Of a stretch of DNA of 7,037 nucleotides, positions 1-5,939 are shown piece after piece (the stretch's first letter is position 1; each line of letters starts with the position of its first letter). The position numbers and the translations under genes are program-made. The notes below the pieces were generated by a model. It was not told where the DNA came from. It was given only the letters and a program-made list of their open reading frames with translations, and did not search any database. The stretch is from JAKQHY01 sp034429675 (lineage in GTDB: Bacteria; Chloroflexota; Anaerolineae; B4-G1; SLSP01): contig DAOUFX010000376.1 in NCBI GenBank assembly GCA_034429675.1, positions 1-7,037 on the forward strand, read 5' to 3'.

Positions 1-5
1 AGGGT

Positions 6-59
6 AAGGGGGGGTATTTTTTGCACGCGGGGTACCGTGTGCAAAAAATACCTTCCTTT
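6..59. repeat. Long inverted repeat (hairpin) at the end of the gene cluster
   Basis: The core is GGTATTTTTTGCACGCGG at 13-30 and its near-exact reverse complement CCGTGTGCAAAAAATACC at 35-52, separated by the tetraloop GGTA. Fourteen outer pairs are perfect. The inner four contain one G-T pair, which is an A-C mismatch when read on the minus strand. In a plus-strand RNA, wobble pairs would extend the arms to about 6-30 and 35-59. The element begins 10 bases after the stop codon of the last minus-strand gene, so it may protect the 3' end or help stop transcription. It is not a classical intrinsic terminator, because the T-tract lies inside the 5' arm and C-rich sequence follows the stem. It could instead be a copy of a dispersed palindromic repeat. 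The structure is certain; its role is not. Confidence 0.7.
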
Positions 60-62
60 CAT

Positions 63-1451
63 CTATCCGCCGTTTTCGACTTTTTTGGCGTATTCCTGCA
101 CGACGAAGTAGCGGCTGTGGTCGGGAACGTCCTCGATAACGACGGTGGAAGGGCCGATGGAACAGCCCGCGCCGAGTTTCACGCCCGGCATGGTCATAAC
201 GTTGACGGCGACGAACGCGCCGGAGCCGACGATAGCGCCGAGCTTGTCGCGGCCAGAGTCGAGCCGCTGCCCCTTGATGGTGGATTTCACGTTGCCCCGG
301 TCGGTGCGCAGGTTCGCCGTCACCACCCGCGCCGAAATATTCGTCTCTTTTCCCTTCACGCTGTCGGCCAGGACGGAATCCAGCACCATCGCGGCGTGCA
401 GCCAGGCGTTCGTCCCCAGATAGCTGCGATTCACTTCCGAGCCGGCGCCGACGACGCAATCCCGCGACACCATAGACTCTCTCACACAGGAATACTGTCC
501 GATAAGGACATTGTCACCGATGTAGACCGGCCCGCGAATGTCGGCGCCGTGAAAGATCCGCACGTTGTCGCCGATGAAGACCGGGCCGCTGATGTGCACG
601 CCCTCTTCGATGCGGCAGTTCTCGCCGATGTGGATCGGGCCCTTGCTGGCATCCAGAGTGACGCCCACGCCGATCATGGGGGCTTCAGGCGTTTCCTGCG
701 GGAACAAGCCGGTATCCAGGAAGTAGCGCATGGCCGGCAGAACGTCCCAGGGGAATTTGATGGGACGCCAGATGCCCGAATAGGGGACGGCTTTGTACGT
801 ATGCTCCTTCATCAGCGTGTCCATGGCCCGTTCGTAGTGATCGTCGCCGGGTTTGGCGCTTTCGTATTCGGCCTTGATGCGCTCCAGCAGCAGCGCCAAG
901 TCGGGGTGGATGTGGGCGACGATGTTGACCAGATCGCTGGGTTCCTGCCCGACCGGCGGTTTCTCCACGATGCCGGTGATCACGTTATCCCCGGTCACTT
1001 TCAGATAACCGCCGGGGAAATACTTTTCGACCTTGTAGGCGGCAATCCAGGTGGTGGAAGGATCTGAGAAATAGGCTTCCAACATCTTCGCGTGAAATGA
1101 GTCCTCGAAAATATCGTGAACCTGGCAGATGTAGACCGGCAGGGCCTCGTCCCGCCGCTCCAATAACGGCATCAGGGTCAACAGAGCGTCTCCCATCCCT
1201 CTCGGCTGCTTCTGGATGAACACCTGAAATTCAACCCCCTCAAACTTCGCCAGAATCTCTTTGATTCTCGGCTCATTTTCGGAGTTACATACCACGGCGA
1301 CGCGCCTGAAACCCAGTTTGATGTAAGTGGCCAGCTGATTTTCGAACAGGCTCCTATCCAGAAATCTGACCAGCGACTTGTCGGGCAGCGGCCACAGCCG
1401 GGAACTTTCGCCGCCGGCCAGAATCACCATCTGAGGAAAATGTTTGTCCAT
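63..1451 (-). CDS. GlmU-like sugar-1-phosphate nucleotidylyltransferase with left-handed beta-helix domain
   Basis: A 462-residue cytoplasmic protein likely to make an NDP-sugar from a sugar 1-phosphate and an NTP. Residues 8-245 form the nucleotidyltransferase domain: LAGGESSRLWPLPDKS (11-26) is the nucleotide-binding signature with R18 and K25, QPRGMGDALL (82-91) is the base/ribose-binding segment, D113 in VHDIFED is the likely metal ligand, and IVEKP lies at 161-165. GIWRPIKFPWDVL (226-238) closes the domain. Residues 270-345 and 365-440 carry hexapeptide repeats (such as IHIGEN, VFIGDN and VYIGDN) of a left-handed beta-helix. The block VTANLRTD...KGQRLDSGRDKLGAIVG (377-408) resembles the acetyltransferase part of archaeal-type bifunctional GlmU-like enzymes. 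The start at 1451 is chosen because GGGAG lies 7 nt upstream; a longer reading to 1694 would overlap the preceding gene. The signature loop between P21 and K25 is shorter than usual. Substrate (glucosamine/GlcNAc, glucose or mannose phosphate) and acetyltransferase activity cannot be decided. It is last in the operon, 31 nt after its neighbour. Confidence 0.88.
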   Translation of the reverse strand: MDKHFPQMVILAGGESSRLWPLPDKSLVRFLDRSLFENQLATYIKLGFRRVAVVCNSENEPRIKEILAKFEGVEFQVFIQKQPRGMGDALLTLMPLLERRDEALPVYICQVHDIFEDSFHAKMLEAYFSDPSTTWIAAYKVEKYFPGGYLKVTGDNVITGIVEKPPVGQEPSDLVNIVAHIHPDLALLLERIKAEYESAKPGDDHYERAMDTLMKEHTYKAVPYSGIWRPIKFPWDVLPAMRYFLDTGLFPQETPEAPMIGVGVTLDASKGPIHIGENCRIEEGVHISGPVFIGDNVRIFHGADIRGPVYIGDNVLIGQYSCVRESMVSRDCVVGAGSEVNRSYLGTNAWLHAAMVLDSVLADSVKGKETNISARVVTANLRTDRGNVKSTIKGQRLDSGRDKLGAIVGSGAFVAVNVMTMPGVKLGAGCSIGPSTVVIEDVPDHSRYFVVQEYAKKVENGG

Positions 1452-1458
1452 GATTAGT

Positions 1459-1463
1459 CTCCC
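1459..1463 (-). promoter_or_regulatory. Shine-Dalgarno site that sets the nucleotidylyltransferase start
   Basis: On the minus strand the sequence reads GGGAGACTAATCATG. GGGAG is 7 nt before the ATG at 1451. This supports starting at MDKHFPQ rather than at the upstream in-frame ATG at 1694, which lies inside the preceding gene. The residues that longer form would add do not resemble the family. Confidence 0.75.
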
Positions 1464-1470
1464 ATAAAAT

Positions 1471-1502
1471 AGCTGTTGGCCGTTAGCTTTTAGCTGTTGG
1501 CC
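1471..1502. repeat. 21-bp-period direct repeat spanning a gene end
   Basis: AGCTGTTGGCC occurs at 1471-1481 and again at 1492-1502, with GTTAGCTTTT between, giving a period of 21 bp. A third AGCT lies at 1485-1488. On the minus strand the sequence encodes the last residues and the TAA of the 284-residue gene (P-T-A-K-S-stop), then runs to within about 8 nt of the Shine-Dalgarno site of the next gene. It looks like a fragment of a short intergenic repeat, although no second locus can be seen here to prove dispersal. Confidence 0.6.
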
Positions 1503-2337
1503 GGAATATGTTTGCATCCCCACACCATTTGGCATAGGATGGCCCGCCCAGTTCTTTGGACAGCATATCCAGATCAAGCAACAAATGCCAGCGTTCATTC
1601 TGGCTTTCTTCGCTGTCCCCATGAGTGGTGGCCTCTTGCACATTGCGCAGAAGGGCGGTCGCCAGTTGGTCCAATCGCCCCCGGTGCATATCATCCATCG
1701 TTTGTGCCTTCAACGCTTCGGTCCATGTTTTATAATCGTAGAGCAGCCGCGATGGCAAAGGCTCCATCACATCGTTTTTGGCGATCTCCTCAAGCGGTTT
1801 ATCGGAGGAAAGCATGGCGAAACTCCCCGTCCCCAATGCAAGCAACCAGTCGGTAAATCGCTGCCGGCCATAAGCTTGTGAGATGGCATCAAGAGCGACC
1901 AACACCTCCGCCTTTTCACGCCGTGTCCGATCGTTGACGCCATAATGAACCTCCAGGCCGATTACCGACCACAGGCGATATTCCAGGTCAAGAACATCGA
2001 GCAATACCTGCGGCTCATCTGCCGGCAGAAGAGAACGCAACCGGACGAAGGTCGCATTAAGGGAAGCTTGCCAGGGTCCGGGTGTGGTTATGTCGAAGCA
2101 TATTTCAAGGAATGAGCGTTGCAGATGATCGAGAGCCAACTGATTCAGACGACGGATGAGCGCAACACGGGCCATGCGCAGAGCCGGGGTGCTGCTAAAT
2201 TTATGCTCTTCGTCAAAGTTATCCCGAAACGCGGTTGAGAGCGATCCCAGGGCAGCCTGATCTTGTGGGGCGGTCAGGACGGCGCCGAGAACCGCCAATC
2301 CCTTATCATAATCCCAAAAATGATCGCGAAGAAACAT
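1483..2337 (-). CDS. Hypothetical protein, 284 residues, mostly helical
   Basis: I do not recognise this family. The product has no signal peptide, no membrane segment and no nucleotide-binding or metal-binding signature I can identify. It looks soluble and predominantly alpha-helical, with amphipathic stretches at about 52-80 (ALRMARVALIRRLNQLAL...), 110-130, 140-170, 205-235 and 248-263. A Trp/aromatic-rich N-terminus (FLRDHFWDY) and only two cysteines (80 and 272) are visible. The start at 2337 is supported by a GGGAGAGAGGA Shine-Dalgarno stretch filling the 14-nt gap after the cyclase stop, so it is almost surely co-expressed with the cyclase. GC content is about 57% where I counted (1861-1980), compared with 63-70% in counted lines of the kinase gene. 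That hints at a different history or weaker codon selection. The C-terminal PTAKS and the stop are encoded by a short repeat. A regulatory partner of the cyclase or kinase is possible from position only. Confidence 0.8.
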   Translation of the reverse strand: MFLRDHFWDYDKGLAVLGAVLTAPQDQAALGSLSTAFRDNFDEEHKFSSTPALRMARVALIRRLNQLALDHLQRSFLEICFDITTPGPWQASLNATFVRLRSLLPADEPQVLLDVLDLEYRLWSVIGLEVHYGVNDRTRREKAEVLVALDAISQAYGRQRFTDWLLALGTGSFAMLSSDKPLEEIAKNDVMEPLPSRLLYDYKTWTEALKAQTMDDMHRGRLDQLATALLRNVQEATTHGDSEESQNERWHLLLDLDMLSKELGGPSYAKWCGDANIFRPTAKS

Positions 2338-2351
2338 GGGTCCTCTCTCCC

Positions 2352-3929
2352 TTACAGCGTATACACTTTTACCGGCGCCTGCTTTCCGCGCACTTCGACG
2401 GCGCCGATAGCTTTAAAAGCCGCCACATCGCCGGCGTTCTTGACGGTCATCTCGGCAAGCAGCACGGCGACGTTCAGCTCTTTGGTCAACGATTGCAGGC
2501 GGCTGGCGAGGTTGACGGTGTCGCCGATGACGGTGTACTCCAGGCGCTCCTCGCTGCCGACGTTGCCGGCGACGACGGCGCCGGTAGCCACGCCGACGCC
2601 GATGCGCAGGGTCGGTTCGTTGCGCGTCTCCTGGTCGGCGTTGAAAGCGTCGAGGGCCGCCAGCATGCCCTGCGCGGCGCGCACCGCCTGCGCTGCGTGC
2701 CCCGGCGCCGGGTTGAGCGGCGTGCCGAAAACGGCCAGCAGGCTGTCGCCGCCGAATTTGTTGATCAACCCGCCCTCGGCAATGACGGCGGCGGACATGG
2801 CGTTGAAGTAGCGGTTGAGCAGCGCGATCAGGGCGTCGGGCGCCATACGCTCAGTCATGGCCGTGAATCCCCGGATGTCGGAGAAGAGCACGCTGGTCTC
2901 GGCCAGTTGCCCGCCCAACTCCGCGCCGTAAGCGATGGCGTGGTCGGCCACTTCCGGCGTCACGTAGAGGCGAAATAGATCACGGATCACTTCTTCTTGC
3001 CGCAGGCCGCGGATCATGGCATTGAAGCCCTCGGCCATCTCGCCGAATTCGTCTTTCGAGACCACCGGCGCCAGCGCGTCGAGGTCGCCTTGCTGCACCC
3101 GGCGCATCTGTTGCCGCAACGCCTCGATCGGATCCACCAGCGACGCGCCCAGAGTCAACCCCAGAACGACCGCAGTGAGAAGGCCAAACCCCACCAGGAA
3201 TAGCTCCAGGTTCAGGAGGCGCGGCAGCAGCAACACCGGCTGCGCCGCCTGGGAGATAAGCACGGCCTGGGCATACGTGCTGACCGCCAGCAACGGCAGC
3301 GGCACCGCGCCCATCACGAACAAGATCAGGACGCGACGCCGCACAGTAAGACGCACACCGGGTGTGTTCGATACCTGACCTTCCGGGAAAAAGATGGGAA
3401 TCTCCGACTGCCAGAGGTGTTCGTAGAGGAAATAATCTAAAATGCCGACGATGGAACCCGAAAAGGCGCCGATGCTCAGGACATAAATCACAATGATGTC
3501 CCACCGTTGAGTTTGCACGGCCACGGCCACGCCGCTGAGCAATCCGGCCACCCACCACATCACGATGGAAATCAGAGCGCTTTCGGCGGGCTGGTTGAGC
3601 GCCAGTTTGCGGATGCGCTCCGAAGCCGGCGGCGGCGGGCCGTCGTGGCCAACCCCCAGGTACCAGTTTGAGACGATTTTGCTCCGCCGGTCCCCCCAGA
3701 CGAAACCGACGATGAGCAAAAGAACGGCGCACAGGATAGAAACGACAAAGGCCACCTGATCCGCTATCGTGGCGCTCCGTGTAGGTTCAGCCTCGCTATT
3801 CGCGGTCAGGACAAAATACAGCAAGGTCAAAATGATGCCACAAGCATTCGATGACAACGCCGCCCAACTGATGCGACGCATAACCCGTTTGCGGCGCACA
3901 ATCTCTTTTTGCCATGCCTCGCTGTCCAT
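2352..3929 (-). CDS. Membrane-bound class III adenylate/guanylate cyclase with HAMP domain
   Basis: A 525-residue inner-membrane enzyme predicted to convert ATP to cAMP. Six hydrophobic segments lie at about 22-43, 55-78, 117-138, 144-168, 198-220 and 239-262. A HAMP linker follows (about 257-312, DPIEALRQQMRRVQQGDLDAL...DEFGEMAEGFNAMI), then the cyclase catalytic domain (about 340-525). Catalytic residues are complete: D351 in VLFSDIRGFT and D395 in KFGGDSLLAVFG are the two metal aspartates, N473 and R477 in GDTVNLASRL stabilise the transition state, and K391 with T466 (EYTVIGD) form the purine-selecting pair. Lys/Thr is typical of class IIIb adenylate cyclases, so ATP is more likely than GTP. 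The catalytic domain should act as a cytoplasmic homodimer, with membrane or HAMP signals controlling dimer geometry. The start at 3929 has GGGAGG 4 nt upstream and lies 12 nt after the kinase stop. The signal sensed is unknown, as no large extracellular domain is present. Confidence 0.95.
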   Translation of the reverse strand: MDSEAWQKEIVRRKRVMRRISWAALSSNACGIILTLLYFVLTANSEAEPTRSATIADQVAFVVSILCAVLLLIVGFVWGDRRSKIVSNWYLGVGHDGPPPPASERIRKLALNQPAESALISIVMWWVAGLLSGVAVAVQTQRWDIIVIYVLSIGAFSGSIVGILDYFLYEHLWQSEIPIFFPEGQVSNTPGVRLTVRRRVLILFVMGAVPLPLLAVSTYAQAVLISQAAQPVLLLPRLLNLELFLVGFGLLTAVVLGLTLGASLVDPIEALRQQMRRVQQGDLDALAPVVSKDEFGEMAEGFNAMIRGLRQEEVIRDLFRLYVTPEVADHAIAYGAELGGQLAETSVLFSDIRGFTAMTERMAPDALIALLNRYFNAMSAAVIAEGGLINKFGGDSLLAVFGTPLNPAPGHAAQAVRAAQGMLAALDAFNADQETRNEPTLRIGVGVATGAVVAGNVGSEERLEYTVIGDTVNLASRLQSLTKELNVAVLLAEMTVKNAGDVAAFKAIGAVEVRGKQAPVKVYTL

Positions 3930-3941
3930 CTCGCCTCCCGG

Positions 3942-5939
3942 TTACGGCGCGCGCAGCTCGAAATTGTCGAATTCAAACACGACGTCGCCTGCCGTCAGCG
4001 TCCCCGCCGACAGTCCGGCTTCCCCCTGCGCCAACTGTTCGTCCTCGATGTCGGCGACCTGAACGTCGTTGATGTAGAAAGTGAAGCGCTTGTCTTCCAT
4101 CACCACACCCAGGCGATTGACCTCGCCGGGGCGGATGACCAGGGTCTCGGTCCAGTCAATTTTGGGAACCCACTCGAAGCCATACCACAGCACAAAGCGG
4201 AAGTAGCCGTCGTCGCGGACGCTGAACAGGTAGTAGTTCCCGTTGTTGTGCCGCAGGACGATGCCGTAGTCGCTTTTCTCCGGCCCGGAAACCCGGCGGG
4301 CATCCACGGCCACGTAAGCGTCGTCGAAAGAATCCATGTCCGGCATGCTCCAGCGGCTGGTGGGCACATCGGCCCGCACGTCCCAGAGATAGACGTTGTC
4401 GGTGATGGCGCGGGTGAAGGTCCCCCAGTCGTCGGTGATGACGTTGGTGATCCAGTTGCGGGCGTTGTCGTTGAAATCGTCATTCAAAGCGACCGGCCAT
4501 TCAACGGGCGCAGGCAGCCCGGCGAGCGTCGGGCGCGGCCTGGGCGTGCGCGTGGCCGTCGGCGCGGGCGTGGCCGTCGCCGTCGGCGCGGGTGTCGCCG
4601 TGGCCCGCGCCGTGGCCGGTGTCTGGGTCGCCGTGGCCGAGGCGGGCGCCTGGCCCAGGTTGATATTCACGGAAAAGCCGGAACCGGCCAGCCGGCGCGC
4701 CCCCAGGACGACGAGCGTGACGGCGAGGGCGACGCCCCCGATCTGCGCGGCGCGCACCACCGTCTGCGGATTCAGCCGCAGATCGAAGCGAGAACGCCGC
4801 GGCAAGAGCGGCGGCGCGTAGAGGTCGCTGCTGGCCCGCCGCTTCCACGCCGGAACCCAGTTCACGGCGACCAGGCCCGCCGCCGTCACCGCCCCTGCCA
4901 GAATCCAGCCCCACAGCGGCACGCGCGCGGCAAAACCGGCGAAATCGTCCCACAGGTAGGTCAGGGGCGCTTCGATTTCGCCGTTTCTGCGCCAAAAGAA
5001 ATGAAGGTAAGTCCAAAGCATGACGCTCAGCGCAATCAGAACGCGCTTGAGCCATGTCGGCATCCGCCCGTTCAACATCAAGCGAGCGGGCGGCGCTTCG
5101 CCCGAAACGAGGGACGCGCCGTATTTCAGCGCCTCCAGCATATCCGTCGCGCTGCGCAGGCGGCGTTCGCGCCGCAGCGACATCGCCTGGAGAATGGCTT
5201 CCTGCGTCTGCGGGCGCACGTGCCCTTTCAACGCCTGCACCGGCGAGAATTTGAAGGGGTCCTGCATCCGCACGGCGGCGGTGGGCGGGACTTCGCCGGT
5301 GAGAGCGTGGTACAGCGTCGCGCCCAGGCTGTAGAGGTCGCTGCGGGCGTCGAGTCCGCCGGGTTGTAGCCCCCACTGCTCCGGGGAGGCGTACGCCGTC
5401 GTCCCCATCACTTCGATGGCGGCCCAGGTGCGCCGGTCGCGGGGATCCCACAACTCGACCGTCCCAAAATCCACCAGGGTCGCCTTGCCGTCGGAGCCGA
5501 TGATGATGTTTTGCGGTTTGATGTCGCGGTGGACGCCGCCCAGGTGATGGAAATAGTCCAGCGCGTTGAGAATCTGCTCGGCCCAGATCAGCACGTCGTG
5601 TTCGGGCAAAGCTTGCTGCCGGGCAATGCGGTCGGCCAGGCTTTCGCCTTCGACGAAGTCTATCACCAGATAGGCGTTGCCGTTCTCTTCAAAGAAATCC
5701 ATCACGCGCACCATGTGCCGGTGGTGCAGCCGGGTGAGGATTTTGGCCTCTTCGACAAAACGCGCGCGCTGTTTCGCCAGCAACGCTCCGTCAATGTCCG
5801 GTTGCGGGGTTAGCTCCTTGATCTTGACAATCAATTCGTGGTGGAGGTCCCAGGCGCGGTAGCTCGCCCCGGTGCCGCCCATATCGAGCAGCACCTCGAT
5901 ACGGTAGCGGTTTTGCAGGAGCGTCCCGTTGGTCAGCAT
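3942..5939 (-). CDS. Membrane serine/threonine protein kinase with C-terminal extracytoplasmic jelly-roll-like domain
   Basis: A 665-residue Hanks-type (PknB-like) kinase. The catalytic domain is about 12-272: the glycine-rich loop is at 18-26, K41 (VKIKE) is the ATP-anchoring lysine, E64 the helix-C glutamate, HRDIKPQN at 137-144 the catalytic loop (D139, K141, N144), DFG at 157-159, and GTTAYASPE at 179-187 ends the activation segment. D201 lies in the conserved DARSDLYSLG. Hydrophobic segments at about 297-316, 341-362 and 399-415 give three membrane spans, so the C-terminus should face outward. A Thr/Ala/Pro linker (about 430-475) leads to a beta-rich domain (about 482-665) resembling LamG/DUF1080-type concanavalin folds, with NNGNYYLFSVRDDGYFRF and NRLGVVMEDKRFTFYINDVQV as typical strands. 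It may bind glycan or another envelope ligand. The start ATG overlaps the ruvB stop by 7 nt, suggesting translational coupling. The first glycine of the ATP loop is replaced by D19, which is unusual. Confidence 0.93.
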   Translation of the reverse strand: MLTNGTLLQNRYRIEVLLDMGGTGASYRAWDLHHELIVKIKELTPQPDIDGALLAKQRARFVEEAKILTRLHHRHMVRVMDFFEENGNAYLVIDFVEGESLADRIARQQALPEHDVLIWAEQILNALDYFHHLGGVHRDIKPQNIIIGSDGKATLVDFGTVELWDPRDRRTWAAIEVMGTTAYASPEQWGLQPGGLDARSDLYSLGATLYHALTGEVPPTAAVRMQDPFKFSPVQALKGHVRPQTQEAILQAMSLRRERRLRSATDMLEALKYGASLVSGEAPPARLMLNGRMPTWLKRVLIALSVMLWTYLHFFWRRNGEIEAPLTYLWDDFAGFAARVPLWGWILAGAVTAAGLVAVNWVPAWKRRASSDLYAPPLLPRRSRFDLRLNPQTVVRAAQIGGVALAVTLVVLGARRLAGSGFSVNINLGQAPASATATQTPATARATATPAPTATATPAPTATRTPRPRPTLAGLPAPVEWPVALNDDFNDNARNWITNVITDDWGTFTRAITDNVYLWDVRADVPTSRWSMPDMDSFDDAYVAVDARRVSGPEKSDYGIVLRHNNGNYYLFSVRDDGYFRFVLWYGFEWVPKIDWTETLVIRPGEVNRLGVVMEDKRFTFYINDVQVADIEDEQLAQGEAGLSAGTLTAGDVVFEFDNFELRAP
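4515..4652 (-). repeat. Thr/Ala/Pro-rich linker with an 8-residue repeat in the kinase gene
   Basis: This stretch encodes residues of about 430-475 of the kinase, almost only T, A, P and R. Two adjacent copies of ATPAPTAT (residues 448-463) correspond to two 24-bp units at 4575-4598 and 4551-4574 that match at 21 of 24 bases. It is a flexible spacer between the last membrane segment and the outer domain. Such repeats change length easily between strains. Linkers of this kind are common in Chloroflexota surface and signalling proteins. Confidence 0.75.

Noticed and set aside
21..1067. 348-residue open frame on the plus strand
   Set aside because: It lies antisense to the nucleotidylyltransferase, has shadow-type His/Asp/Arg composition, and starts inside the palindrome without a ribosome binding site.
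1452..1694. Longer N-terminus for the nucleotidylyltransferase, starting at 1694
   Set aside because: It would overlap the preceding gene by over 200 nt in another frame. The added residues do not resemble the family, and a good Shine-Dalgarno sequence precedes the ATG at 1451.
2980..3732. 250-residue minus-strand open frame inside the cyclase gene
   Set aside because: It is an out-of-frame shadow of the membrane and HAMP region, rich in Arg and Gly, with no hydrophobic pattern of its own.
4551..4598. CRISPR-like or mobile-element repeat
   Set aside because: The two 24-bp units are in-frame codon repeats of a Thr/Ala/Pro linker with no spacers, and no cas or transposase gene is in the window.
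3909..5369. 486-residue open frame on the plus strand
   Set aside because: It lies antisense to the kinase and is rich in Arg, His, Gly and Ala with no motif. This is the typical shadow of GC-rich coding sequence.
4501..5451. 316-residue minus-strand open frame inside the kinase gene
   Set aside because: It overlaps the kinase in a different frame and has low-complexity Arg/Ala/Gly content. The kinase frame carries the conserved motifs and intact domain order.
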